Positions 1 through 6,371 of a stretch of 23,700 bases of DNA are shown piece after piece; within the stretch, counting starts at the first letter, position 1; every line of letters begins with the position of its first letter. The stretch is from a virus, in the IMG/VR virus record IMGVR_UViG_3300027816_000409, positions 1 to 23,700 of that record. One strand, given 5' to 3'. The notes under the pieces were generated by a model. It was not told the DNA's origin and did not search any database. It saw only the letters and a program-made list of their open reading frames with translations. The position numbers were made by a program, and so were the translations under genes.

Positions 1-1
1 A

Positions 2-265
2 TTTGCAGCATTCTGGATGCACAATCCAATTCAGCTAAATGAACGTGCCACACTATCTCCACAGATATTTATTCTGGGCTCACCAGTATCATATAATGAT
101 ATGACCAAGTTTACCTTTAGTGATCAGTTAAGTGCTATGGTCGGTAACTCGGTTGATTACAAAATTACCAAAAGATTTGGTCTAACGGGTGCACATCGTG
201 TAATGGTCCCATCAACAGGCAAGCCGTTACATTTCTTACTTATCGGTTCACGAGTAACACTATAG
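2..265 (+). CDS. C-terminal end of an unidentified phage protein (partial)
   Basis: The reading frame is open from the first complete codon of the window (base 2) to a TAG at 263-265, so this is the last 87 codons of a gene that begins upstream. A Met at base 17 has no ribosome binding site, so I do not treat it as the start. The stretch is rich in Thr, Ser and Gly and alternates hydrophobic and polar residues, as in beta-rich virion proteins, but no motif is recognisable. It lies next to the lipase and amidase genes, so a structural role is plausible but is inference only. The next gene begins 8 bases after the stop. Confidence 0.6.
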   Translation, partial: FAAFWMHNPIQLNERATLSPQIFILGSPVSYNDMTKFTFSDQLSAMVGNSVDYKITKRFGLTGAHRVMVPSTGKPLHFLLIGSRVTL

Positions 266-273
266 GAGTAGTT

Positions 274-1047
274 ATGATTAAGAATTTAAGTTTTGCAGAA
301 CAAAGTGCATTATTTGCACGCTTTAGTAATTTAGCATATGAAAAACCAGAAGATGCAAAGAAGTTATTTGTTAAAGCTGGGTTTGATGGTGTAACGTATT
401 ATGGTAATGATGGTAGTAATGCATATGTAGTAGAAAGTAAAGATGATGTAGTAGTCATTTGTCGTGGAACCGAAGTGAAGGAATGGAATGATATTAAGGC
501 TGACCTCAGTATTGCATTAACACCATCACGCACTGGTATTGGTCGTGTACATCGTGGGTTCCGTACATATACGGACAAGATATGGGAACCAATTAAAATA
601 CATATTAGTCCAATCAAGAACAAAGATATTTGGTTTACTGGACATAGTTTAGGTGCGGCAATGGCAACCTTAATGGCTCGTCGTTGTGTATTAGATATTA
701 GTATGAGAGTTCCTACCTTATTTACTTATGGTAGTCCACGTGTTGGTGACCGTGATTACATTGATGAATTCAACGGACACATCACACATCATCGTTGGGT
801 CAATGATGGTGATATTGTAACCAAAGTTCCATTTGCTCCACTTTATTATCATTGCGGTACTATGCATCATATTAGTAAAGATGGTAAGGTAACCGTAGAA
901 TACGATAGAAAAATTAGTTGGGCTCGCGTTTTATCATTGCTTCTTCCACACGGTATCTTTAAGCTGATTGCGGGAGACGCACAGGACCACTCATCAGTAG
1001 GATACACAGAAAAATTATTATTTTGGTCAATTAACGATATAAAGTAA
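274..1047 (+). CDS. Class 3 lipase (alpha/beta hydrolase)
   Basis: A 257-residue protein of the lipase class 3 family (Pfam Lipase_3), predicted to hydrolyse ester bonds of acylglycerols or phospholipids. The nucleophile elbow GHSLG lies at residues 123-127, with Ser125 as nucleophile. Asp180 in VNDGDIVTKVPF and His239 in DHSSVGY sit where the rest of the triad falls in this family. The fold starts with the usual 'YVVES..DVVVICRGTE' strand near residues 50-67. There is no signal peptide or membrane helix. An AGGAG site precedes the ATG. It is followed by a terminator and then by the endolysin-type amidase, so it may help break the host membrane at lysis, or be carried in the virion to help entry. 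The family call is firm; the role is inference. Confidence 0.88.
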   Translation: MIKNLSFAEQSALFARFSNLAYEKPEDAKKLFVKAGFDGVTYYGNDGSNAYVVESKDDVVVICRGTEVKEWNDIKADLSIALTPSRTGIGRVHRGFRTYTDKIWEPIKIHISPIKNKDIWFTGHSLGAAMATLMARRCVLDISMRVPTLFTYGSPRVGDRDYIDEFNGHITHHRWVNDGDIVTKVPFAPLYYHCGTMHHISKDGKVTVEYDRKISWARVLSLLLPHGIFKLIAGDAQDHSSVGYTEKLLFWSINDIK

Positions 1048-1069
1048 TATTTATTATTAGTTGTTAAAG

Positions 1070-1108
1070 ACGGGGGTTGACTTTTGTTGACCTCCGTTTT
1101 ACTTTTGT
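1070..1108 (+). terminator. Rho-independent terminator after the lipase gene
   Basis: Bases 1070-1081 (ACGGGGGTTGAC) pair with 1086-1097 (GTTGACCTCCGT) across a TTTT loop, giving a 12-bp stem with a few G-U pairs, followed by TTTACTTTT. This closes the lipase transcript 23 bases after its stop. The TTGACT inside the stem resembles a -35 box, but a -10 box 17 bases on would put the RNA start inside the amidase ribosome binding site. Confidence 0.75.
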
Positions 1109-1122
1109 ATAGGAGGGGTAGT

Positions 1123-1635
1123 ATGTTTAAACCTTTTATTATGTTAGTTGCGATGATGTCGTTCCAGCAACTAAAGATTAATAAGATGCCACTTCCACCA
1201 CGAGGGATACGAGATAGCACGCAAAACTATATCGTGATACACAATGATGGTACTAATATGACTGCAAGACAAACGCACGGTGTATTACGCAGACGTAGAT
1301 TGTCGTATCATTACTTTGTGGCACGTGACGGAAAGATATATGAATATGTAAATCCAAAGTATATTGCTCGTCACGCTGGGATATCGTTGTTCGATGGTAT
1401 TAAACTCTGGAACAACTTTAGTATTGGTATCTGTTTACAAGGTATGAATGGATTGATGTATAGCGACCAACAATATGAAAGTTTGAGTAAGTTAGTACAA
1501 CAACTTCACAATAGATACCCAGATAGTAAGACACGACCGATACTGACACATGCACAAGTTGCGTTTCCATTTGGTCGTAAGAAAGACCCTGGTGAAACGT
1601 TCGATTTAACAAGAATAAAACTTGATAGTATTTAA
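1123..1635 (+). CDS. N-acetylmuramoyl-L-alanine amidase (endolysin type, Amidase_2/PGRP)
   Basis: A 170-residue zinc amidase predicted to cut the bond between muramic acid and the stem peptide of peptidoglycan. The Amidase_2 core runs from about residue 35 to 160. His40 (IVIHN), His143 (LTHAQVA) and Asp155 (KKDPG) match the three zinc ligands, and 'SYHYFVARDGKIYEYV' matches the substrate-groove strand. The ATG at 1123 is chosen because AGGAGGGG lies 5 bases before it; an earlier in-frame codon at 1084 lies inside the terminator. The first 14 residues are hydrophobic (MFKPFIMLVAMMSF) and could be a signal-arrest-release anchor or signal peptide, allowing export without a classical holin. It may pair with the upstream lipase in lysis (inference). 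Confidence 0.9.
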   Translation: MFKPFIMLVAMMSFQQLKINKMPLPPRGIRDSTQNYIVIHNDGTNMTARQTHGVLRRRRLSYHYFVARDGKIYEYVNPKYIARHAGISLFDGIKLWNNFSIGICLQGMNGLMYSDQQYESLSKLVQQLHNRYPDSKTRPILTHAQVAFPFGRKKDPGETFDLTRIKLDSI

Positions 1636-1650
1636 ACGAGGATAAAGGTT

Positions 1651-2664
1651 ATGATTAGATACGCTGATGTAATTGTAGATTTACAGGCGGGTGATACTGG
1701 TAAGGGGAAAGTTGCCCATGCACTCGCTAACAACTATGATTTAATCCTTCGATATAATGGTGGTTCTAACGCAGGTCACACAGTCTATCACCATGGAAAG
1801 AAGGTTGTGACGCATCTTGTTCCTATTGGTGTGTTGTTTGGTATTCCAAGTGTGATTGGATTTGGATGTGTTGTGAATCTTAAAAAGTTAGAAGAAGAAA
1901 TTAAAGATTTAAATAAAGCAGGATTCAACACCGATGGGCTAATATTTGTTGATGAACGATGCCACCTGGTATTAGATAAACATATTGAAGAAGATAGTTC
2001 CGATAGTAAAATTGGAACCACTCGACAAGGAATTGGTCCAACCTATCGTGATAAGTATAACCGCACAGGTATGCGGATGAAGGATTTGGGTATCCAACCT
2101 TCTTCACTATTCTCTGTTATTGATACTTATGAGTTATTCCATAACAAGCATAACGACTGGCGTATCTTATGTGAAGGTGCACAGGGATTTCAAATTGATG
2201 TTGATTGGGGTGATTACCCATACGTGACCAGCTCGCATTGCACGATTGGGTCAGCGGTTCTGAATGGAATTCCTCCACAAAAAATACAGAAGGTTATTGG
2301 GACGATGAAAGCGTATGAAACATATTCTGGTTTCAAGACTACATTTCAAGATGAGAACGACCCGATATTACAGAAGATACAAGAAGTAGGTGGTGAGGTA
2401 GGCGCAACCACAGGTCGTAAACGTAAGGTTCGTTGGTTGGATTTAGATGGTGTCATTAAAGCAATCAATATCAATGGTGTGACAGACCTCATCATTAACA
2501 AAGCTGATATTTTAGAGCAGGTTGGTGTGTTTCGTTATGTGTATGAAGGTGAGTTGCGTGAATGTAATACACTAAATCAAATGATATCAGAGGTACGGAA
2601 TATATTGTATGACGTTACCCAAGTAAAAAATATTGTTTGGTCAATGACGCCTAATGGGATCTAA
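1651..2664 (+). CDS. Adenylosuccinate synthetase-like enzyme, PurZ/PurA family
   Basis: A 337-residue member of the adenylosuccinate synthetase family. The P-loop-like GDTGKGK is at about residues 15-21, GGSNAGHT (IMP-site Asn and His) at 38-45, GTTRQGIGPTY further on, EGAQGFQIDVDWGDYPYVTSS in the middle, the aspartate-binding loop GATTGRKRKVRWLD, and NKAD for guanine recognition. PurA has about 430 residues, whereas this length fits phage PurZ, which makes the precursor of 2-aminoadenine (Z) from dGMP. The N-terminal VDLQxGxTGKG also resembles PurZ as I remember it, rather than the PurA form WGDEGKGK. However, the catalytic Asp of PurA is kept (GDT), where many PurZ enzymes have Ser. It could be a PurZ with Asp retained or a shortened PurA. 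It stands alone here: no MazZ, DatZ or DpoZ is visible. Confidence 0.87.
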   Translation: MIRYADVIVDLQAGDTGKGKVAHALANNYDLILRYNGGSNAGHTVYHHGKKVVTHLVPIGVLFGIPSVIGFGCVVNLKKLEEEIKDLNKAGFNTDGLIFVDERCHLVLDKHIEEDSSDSKIGTTRQGIGPTYRDKYNRTGMRMKDLGIQPSSLFSVIDTYELFHNKHNDWRILCEGAQGFQIDVDWGDYPYVTSSHCTIGSAVLNGIPPQKIQKVIGTMKAYETYSGFKTTFQDENDPILQKIQEVGGEVGATTGRKRKVRWLDLDGVIKAININGVTDLIINKADILEQVGVFRYVYEGELRECNTLNQMISEVRNILYDVTQVKNIVWSMTPNGI

Positions 2665-2684
2665 CTACTATTTACTATAGTAGT
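2664..2684 (+). other. Hairpin in the spacer before the acidic protein gene
   Basis: ACTACTA at 2664-2670 pairs perfectly with TAGTAGT at 2678-2684 across a 7-base loop, starting at the stop codon of the synthetase gene. No T-run follows directly, so it may be a weak terminator or an RNA-stabilising 3' hairpin. A TTGACA follows at 2687-2692. Its 17-base-spaced -10 match (TAAGAT, 2710-2715) would overlap the next start codon, so I do not call a promoter. Confidence 0.4.
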
Positions 2685-2713
2685 ACTTGACAAAATTTTA
2701 ACCGAGAGTTAAG

Positions 2714-2926
2714 ATGAAGAAGTTAGATAAGTTTGTAGTACCTGTAAATGTTATTGTTTATGGGGAAGATGCGGAGGATGCGGTATCATATGTAGAAGAA
2801 GCATTGGATGTTAGCTCGTTTATCACAGAAGATGGTCTAATCGGAGCAGAGATTATGACCGATGATGTCGAACTTTTTGACGAGGGTTACGAAGATGATG
2901 ATGCAGACTATGAGGACGAAGATTAA
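2714..2926 (+). CDS. Small acidic protein of unknown function
   Basis: A 70-residue protein. The first 40 residues look like a small beta-alpha fold with a hydrophobic core, and the last 20 are almost entirely Asp and Glu (DEGYEDDDADYEDED). Such acidic tails occur in DNA mimics and in partners of basic proteins, but nothing here identifies a target. The ribosome binding site (CCGAGAG) is modest. The next gene starts inside its 3' end in another frame. Phage small-gene regions often encode host-takeover proteins; that is only a possibility here. Confidence 0.7.
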   Translation: MKKLDKFVVPVNVIVYGEDAEDAVSYVEEALDVSSFITEDGLIGAEIMTDDVELFDEGYEDDDADYEDED

Positions 2927-3134
2927 TTGGTCGAATGTGAAGTTTTGGACGTTGATTGTAGGAATTGCAGCATTCACGTTGTGGAATATGAACAACGATA
3001 TAAAGTCCGCAGAGCAGTATAAAAGTATAGCGTGTCCATCACTATTCAGTATCGCACGTTCTTCTCGTGATACCTTGATTGTGATGAAGAATGTAGATGT
3101 ATGTAATGACTTTATGATGGAAAATCTAAAGTGA
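2895..3134 (+). CDS. Small single-pass membrane protein
   Basis: About 79 residues. I chose the ATG at 2895 because GAGGG lies 8 bases upstream; the ATG at 2910 (MRTKINW) is the main alternative. It overlaps the acidic protein gene by about 30 bases in another frame. One transmembrane helix is clear (FWTLIVGIAAFTLWNM), with basic residues before it, predicting an N-in, C-out topology. The outer part has two Cys about 25 residues apart that could form a disulphide. The function is not recognised; a holin, antiholin or superinfection-immunity role cannot be told apart by sequence. Confidence 0.65.
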   Translation: MMMQTMRTKINWSNVKFWTLIVGIAAFTLWNMNNDIKSAEQYKSIACPSLFSIARSSRDTLIVMKNVDVCNDFMMENLK

Positions 3135-3141
3135 GGTTTTT

Positions 3142-3339
3142 ATGGACGCGATAGATTATGAAAAAACTGGATTTATCAAAGGTGCTAATGCACGAATGAA
3201 AAACTCTGGATATAAAGTTTTATTGGTATCCAACCCAAAAACGGACGAGGTAGATGGAAAAACTCGTGCTTGGGTTGCTATGGAGTTTGACACGCATGTT
3301 AGATATTTAGCTATAATGGATGATTTAGAATTAATTTAA
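3142..3339 (+). CDS. Hypothetical protein, 65 residues
   Basis: A short soluble protein. GTGAGG precedes the ATG by a few bases, and the gene starts 7 bases after the previous stop. It has a helical first part (YEKTGFIKGANARMKNSGY), then strands typical of a small alpha/beta fold. There are no cysteines, membrane segments or known motifs. It is the third of a run of small co-directional genes and is probably co-transcribed with them. Confidence 0.65.
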   Translation: MDAIDYEKTGFIKGANARMKNSGYKVLLVSNPKTDEVDGKTRAWVAMEFDTHVRYLAIMDDLELI

Positions 3340-3370
3340 TTGGTTATGTCCACTAATAATCAGTTGTAGT

Positions 3371-3574
3371 ATGAAACATAAAGCAGCAATCAATATAGTA
3401 ATTACAATTGTGTTTATGTTGGGTGTATTGGTTGGAACACTAATGCACGGACACGTAATGTGGCATGATGTGGTTGCCGCAATGATTGCTGGTATTATAT
3501 TCGGTGGTATTTTATTCACCCAATTTAGACTAATTATACGAAAGGTTCTGCAACTATTTACTAAGAAGAAATAA
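3371..3574 (+). CDS. Small two-helix membrane protein
   Basis: A 67-residue protein with two predicted transmembrane segments (about residues 8-26 and 33-52), separated by a short His-containing turn (MHGHVMWHD), and a strongly basic tail ending KKK. This size and layout fit a class II holin or another phage inner-membrane protein. The amidase and lipase lie 2 kb upstream, and the next gene starts in a one-base TAATG overlap, so the two are translationally coupled. A holin role is plausible but unproven. Confidence 0.65.
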   Translation: MKHKAAINIVITIVFMLGVLVGTLMHGHVMWHDVVAAMIAGIIFGGILFTQFRLIIRKVLQLFTKKK

Positions 3575-3903
3575 TGGCAGATCCAACTATACTTTCACCA
3601 GAAGCCACAACCGCAGGTGTAGCAGCGATTGTTGGTGGTGTCGTTCTAAAACTGATAGAAAAACTATGGTTAAGTAAAACTGTAGTTGATGAACATGCTG
3701 TTCTTCGCAAGGAACTTCGTGAAGAGCTTGACGCAGTAAAGGATGAAATTGCGTGTCTCCGTGAAGAGGTTGACGAATGGCGTGAGAAGTATTATAGTCA
3801 AGTAGAAACAACAAACGAATTATTGTTTGAGGTCAGTGTATTAAAAACTCGTCTACGCAAATATGAATCAGATTCAGGCGAGTTTTCTAAAGATGATTTC
3901 TAA
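3574..3903 (+). CDS. Membrane-anchored coiled-coil protein
   Basis: A 109-residue protein whose ATG overlaps the previous stop (TAATG). An N-terminal hydrophobic segment (about residues 13-33, AGVAAIVGGVVLKLIEKLWL) is followed by a long, highly charged coiled coil (about 38-102) rich in Glu, Lys, Arg and Leu heptads. This architecture, coupled to a two-helix membrane protein, resembles holin/antiholin or spanin-like pairs, but there is no lipobox here and no specific family is recognised. I would expect it to oligomerise at the inner membrane. Confidence 0.65.
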   Translation: MADPTILSPEATTAGVAAIVGGVVLKLIEKLWLSKTVVDEHAVLRKELREELDAVKDEIACLREEVDEWREKYYSQVETTNELLFEVSVLKTRLRKYESDSGEFSKDDF

Positions 3904-4207
3904 GGTATACACTGTGACTGTGGTTGACCTCCGTAATCTCTTACCTTTAGGGATACGACGAACACCACTTATATGTACAGAACTTGAAGATGCAATATAC
4001 GCAGTAAAAAACAATATGCAGGATTTGGCGGACGGGGCAACATATCAGTATGCAGTTGTCGAACAAACTATATTGAATGTAGTTCGTCCTAACATCGAAG
4101 GTAGTGGAACCAGACTTTGGTACAAGTATAACTCAGTAATAGATGAGTTTGAACCATGCGATGTACCTATCGCACTTCGTAATCAAACTGGGTTCGGTAT
4201 CGGATAA
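3893..4207 (+). CDS. Hypothetical protein, 104 residues
   Basis: I use the ATG at 3893, which has AGGCGAG about 11 bases upstream and overlaps the previous gene by 11 bases; an ATG at 3863 is possible but lies deep in that gene. The protein is soluble and has mixed alpha/beta character, starting with a strand (KVYTVTVVDL) and ending with an aromatic, acidic section (TRLWYKYNSVIDEFEP). No motif or signal is recognised. It sits between two membrane protein genes and may be co-transcribed with them. Confidence 0.6.
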   Translation: MISKVYTVTVVDLRNLLPLGIRRTPLICTELEDAIYAVKNNMQDLADGATYQYAVVEQTILNVVRPNIEGSGTRLWYKYNSVIDEFEPCDVPIALRNQTGFGIG

Positions 4208-4220
4208 CTAAGAGGTGTAT

Positions 4221-4682
4221 GTGAGTAATTTTATATTAGGTTTATTGGCAGGTGCGTTTGTAATTGGAACAACCACAACAATTATATTGATGGTTAAAGC
4301 AGTCGCTATATTAGCAGAGACACTAACCATTATTAAAACCATCTATATAGAAGGGAATAAAACACAGCAGATGGTTCAAGCTACTATGGAAGCATCAGAG
4401 AACTTTGTTGATGCATTGAACTCCGCAACCGTAGAAATGGAAAAGCAGCAGCAACAACAGATGCAACAGCAAGGATTTTTCCAAGTGTTTAAGACACAAG
4501 ATGGTAAGCACATAGCACCATCCTTCGAAAAACTAATAGAGAAAATGAAAAACGATCCTGACTATCGTAAGATAAGTGAAAAGGATATGGATGAACTTCG
4601 TCGTTTATTTGAAGATAATTCAAACGATGAAGAAGATGATAGTGATGAACCACAAGAACCCTGGAAAGGGGAGGATAAATGA
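4221..4682 (+). CDS. Membrane-anchored protein with Gln-rich and acidic regions
   Basis: I call the GTG at 4221 the start, since AGAGG lies 5 bases before it; an ATG at 4219 runs straight into TGA. The protein has 153 residues: a transmembrane segment at about 2-30 (FILGLLAGAFVIGTTTTIIL), a helical stalk, a poly-Gln stretch (KQQQQQMQQQ), then a charged helical domain and a very acidic C-terminus (DNSNDEEDDSDEP). The topology is probably a small membrane anchor with a cytoplasmic tail. It has no known family. Its TGA overlaps the ATG of the next small gene, so the two are coupled. Confidence 0.65.
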   Translation: MSNFILGLLAGAFVIGTTTTIILMVKAVAILAETLTIIKTIYIEGNKTQQMVQATMEASENFVDALNSATVEMEKQQQQQMQQQGFFQVFKTQDGKHIAPSFEKLIEKMKNDPDYRKISEKDMDELRRLFEDNSNDEEDDSDEPQEPWKGEDK

Positions 4683-4849
4683 TACCTTCTGATAAAGAAA
4701 TCGAAAGGTTGGTCAAGAAATTAAGTGGAAAACATCCACCAAAGCAACAAAAAATAAAGATGGAAAAAGAGGAACACGATGAGGAAATTCGTCGTGCATC
4801 AGCAGACGATATTTTTCGTGAAATGAAGAAGCTGCCGTTTTCTGGCTGA
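4679..4849 (+). CDS. Small charged helical protein, 56 residues
   Basis: A short ORF starting MIPSDKEIERLVKKL and ending KKLPFSG. The ATGA overlap with the preceding stop, with GGGGAGG just upstream, argues that it is really translated. It is almost wholly helical and highly charged (Lys, Glu, Arg, Asp), with no cysteines or membrane segment. It resembles the acidic tail region of the protein before it in composition, and the two may interact. The function is unknown. Confidence 0.6.
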   Translation: MIPSDKEIERLVKKLSGKHPPKQQKIKMEKEEHDEEIRRASADDIFREMKKLPFSG

Positions 4850-5006
4850 ACCTCACTACATATAATACACATCCCGCATGAGCTCGTGTGGGCAATCAAA
4901 TACAATTTAAAAACTGCATACTAAGTTTTTAGGGGCTTTCTCCTGCCCGCACGTGCATTATAAGAAAGAAAAGAAAAAGAAGCAAAAAGAAAAGAAAGAA
5001 AAAAAT
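4850..5006 (+). promoter_or_regulatory. Structured leader ahead of the zinc-ribbon gene
   Basis: A TATAAT at 4861-4866 could be a -10 box, but the -35 position is poor. CCCGCATG (4873-4880) pairs with CGTGTGGG (4885-4892) over an AGCT loop. The right arm can instead pair with GCCCGCACG at 4945-4953, so two mutually exclusive folds are possible. The last 45 bases before the ATG are almost pure A and G (AAGAAA repeats) in place of a normal ribosome binding site. Confidence 0.35.
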
Positions 5007-5366
5007 ATGAATAAAGAAAAAGCTAAAGAAATAATAAAACCAGGATGGCATAAGCTAATAGATAAAGCTTATGCTATAACTGATATACTATCATTTGCGC
5101 AAATAGTAGATGTTAGTACGAATCATTCTATGCTGCAAATTCATTTCACTTCAGCCCTTGACAAGTCACAGCAGTACGTGTTAGATTGTATCTCATACAA
5201 GATAGAAAGAGAATCGGCAAAGATATGTGAAGAATGTGGACTGAATGGTTTTAGAAGAAAAGATATACCGCATTCACCTTGTTTATGTACAGCGTGTTAT
5301 ACTATTCAGTATAATGAAAAGATGGAGTCCGTGTCACCACAGGTGACGAATCAAGAACCTCAATAA
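5007..5366 (+). CDS. Zinc-ribbon protein of unknown function
   Basis: A 119-residue protein from the ATG at 5007. An earlier ATG at 4953 would add an implausible 18-residue Lys tail read from the purine tract. The N-terminal 70 residues form a helical and strand-rich domain. Residues from about 80 on hold CEEC and, after a 14-residue spacer, CLCTAC, giving two Cys pairs that suit one zinc knuckle. The tail is Gln, Thr and Pro-rich. A nucleic-acid or protein-binding role is likely for the ribbon, but the target is not evident. It has an unusual structured and purine-rich leader, which suggests control of its translation. Confidence 0.65.
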   Translation: MNKEKAKEIIKPGWHKLIDKAYAITDILSFAQIVDVSTNHSMLQIHFTSALDKSQQYVLDCISYKIERESAKICEECGLNGFRRKDIPHSPCLCTACYTIQYNEKMESVSPQVTNQEPQ

Positions 5367-5376
5367 CGAGGTATAT

Positions 5377-5628
5377 ATGTTCTACACAGCAGAAGATGTA
5401 CAACCCGCAGTAAACGCAGCAGTTAAGATGTTTGGTCGTCAGGGACGTATGGACACAGGAAAGAATGTTTTCTACAATGTGTCTGTATTCACCAGAGAGT
5501 ACGGCAAGTTGTGGTACGGAGACATCAGTAAAGATGGAATTGAGGAAAAGCTTAAGATGCTTTCAGCCTCCATCAATATGAATGTCTCGTTGGTAGATGA
5601 ACATTTCGAAATCATCTCTACTAACTAA
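5377..5628 (+). CDS. Hypothetical protein, 83 residues
   Basis: A small soluble protein whose ATG follows an ACGAGG site. It mixes helices and strands (for example NVFYNVSVFTREYGKLWYGDIS), has no cysteines and shows no recognised motif. It starts 10 bases after the zinc-ribbon gene and probably shares its transcript. The strong promoter at 5664 lies just downstream, so this is likely the last gene of its operon. Confidence 0.6.
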   Translation: MFYTAEDVQPAVNAAVKMFGRQGRMDTGKNVFYNVSVFTREYGKLWYGDISKDGIEEKLKMLSASINMNVSLVDEHFEIISTN

Positions 5629-5663
5629 AAAATATTTAATATCCAACAATCTTTTCAAGGGTA

Positions 5664-5692
5664 TTGACAACGTGGTGAAGATGTTGTATGTT
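5664..5692 (+). promoter_or_regulatory. Sigma70-like promoter for the GC-rich gene
   Basis: TTGACA at 5664-5669, a 17-base spacer and TATGTT at 5687-5692. Transcription would start near 5699, giving a leader of about 100 bases. The gene downstream has its own terminator, so this promoter defines a single-gene unit. Confidence 0.7.
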
Positions 5693-5698
5693 TAACGT

Positions 5699-5796
5699 GT
5701 ACTGAGTGAGACAGTTCCGAAGCCCACGCACTATGGCGATGACGCTCGAACAAATATCGGATATCTTACAAAACTTTTTATAAAGAGGTTATTTTT
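5699..5796 (+). promoter_or_regulatory. Leader of the GC-rich gene, with a possible 16-codon ORF
   Basis: A roughly 100-base untranslated leader. It contains an ATG at 5733 that opens a 16-codon frame (MAMTLEQISDILQNFL) ending in TAA at 5781-5783, 13 bases before the main ATG, but with no clear ribosome binding site of its own. AAAGAGG at 5782-5788 serves the main gene. The short frame could be a regulatory leader peptide or chance. Confidence 0.35.
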
Positions 5797-6117
5797 ATGG
5801 CAAAGCGCAACAGCAAGACCCGTAGCGACTTCTCGATGAACCGCTACTTCAACACGACCGAGTTCGAGGCTACCGCTCGTCGGATGACTTCGTACCTCCG
5901 CTCACTTTCGAACCGCCGTTCGTCGGGTATCGTCACCGCTGACGATGTGAACGCCTACCTCACCCGTGAGGGTGTCCACCAGAAGCAGGTTCGTACCCGC
6001 CTTTCGTTCATCAACGCTGTCCTCGCTGGCAGTGGTGAGTTCGAGCAGAACGGCACGGTCGCTTCGGCCCGTCCCGCTGCTAAGGGTCGCACCATCACGG
6101 CTTGGACCGCTGCGTAA
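5797..6117 (+). CDS. GC-rich, probably very highly expressed small basic protein
   Basis: A 106-residue basic protein rich in Arg, Ser, Thr and Ala. Its codons differ sharply from all neighbours: Lys is always AAG after the second codon, Glu always GAG, Phe TTC, Tyr TAC, Asn AAC, and most other codons end in C or G, while nearby genes prefer A and T. It has its own promoter, leader and a 12-bp terminator. This pattern points to codon use tuned to a GC-rich host for high output, or to recent acquisition. The part from about residue 40 (SSGIVTADDVNAYLTREGV, then RLSFINAVL and a beta-hairpin-like end) looks like a winged-helix DNA-binding fold, so a nucleoid-like or takeover protein is possible. 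No family is recognised. Confidence 0.8.
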   Translation: MAKRNSKTRSDFSMNRYFNTTEFEATARRMTSYLRSLSNRRSSGIVTADDVNAYLTREGVHQKQVRTRLSFINAVLAGSGEFEQNGTVASARPAAKGRTITAWTAA

Positions 6118-6140
6118 TCTACGCTAAATCCAAAAAACTT

Positions 6141-6176
6141 AAACGGAAGGGCTAACGCTCTTCCGTTTTTGTTTTA
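6141..6176 (+). terminator. Strong Rho-independent terminator
   Basis: AAACGGAAG (6141-6149) pairs with CTTCCGTTT (6160-6168), extended inward by G-T, G-C and C-G to a 12-bp stem with a TAAC loop, followed by TTTTTGTTTT. It ends the transcript of the GC-rich gene. Confidence 0.9.
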
Positions 6177-6222
6177 TTGCTTGATATTTATATTAGTAAG
6201 GTTATTCACAAGGAGTTAGGTT

Positions 6223-6369
6223 ATGGCATCACAATTTCATGGTAATGAAGTATTTCTACGCTCGTTGACCACTGAACAACTAGAGCAAATTAAACAAGAA
6301 GCTGCGACCTTATCTAAAGGACACGAAGCAGCCATCAAAGAACAATTAGAACGTTTAAATATTAAGTAA
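6223..6369 (+). CDS. Small helical protein, 48 residues
   Basis: A short ORF with AAGGAG upstream of ATGGCATCACAATTTC. It encodes a soluble, mostly helical protein (SLTTEQLEQIKQEAATLSKG, then EAAIKEQLERLNIK) with an amphipathic pattern. It stops 2 bases before the glycosyltransferase ATG, which has no ribosome binding site of its own, so translation of this ORF probably feeds the next gene. The function is unknown. Confidence 0.65.
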   Translation: MASQFHGNEVFLRSLTTEQLEQIKQEAATLSKGHEAAIKEQLERLNIK

Positions 6370-6371
6370 TT

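Noticed and set aside
1077-1105. TTGACT with TACTTT 17 bases later as the amidase promoter
   Set aside because: The first box is in the stem of a strong terminator and the predicted RNA start would remove the amidase ribosome binding site.
2687-2715. TTGACA with TAAGAT as a promoter for the acidic protein gene
   Set aside because: The -10 box would overlap the start codon, so the RNA would begin inside the gene.
4489-4905. 138-codon open frame on the minus strand
   Set aside because: It lies antisense to a coupled gene pair, has no ribosome binding site and looks like chance.
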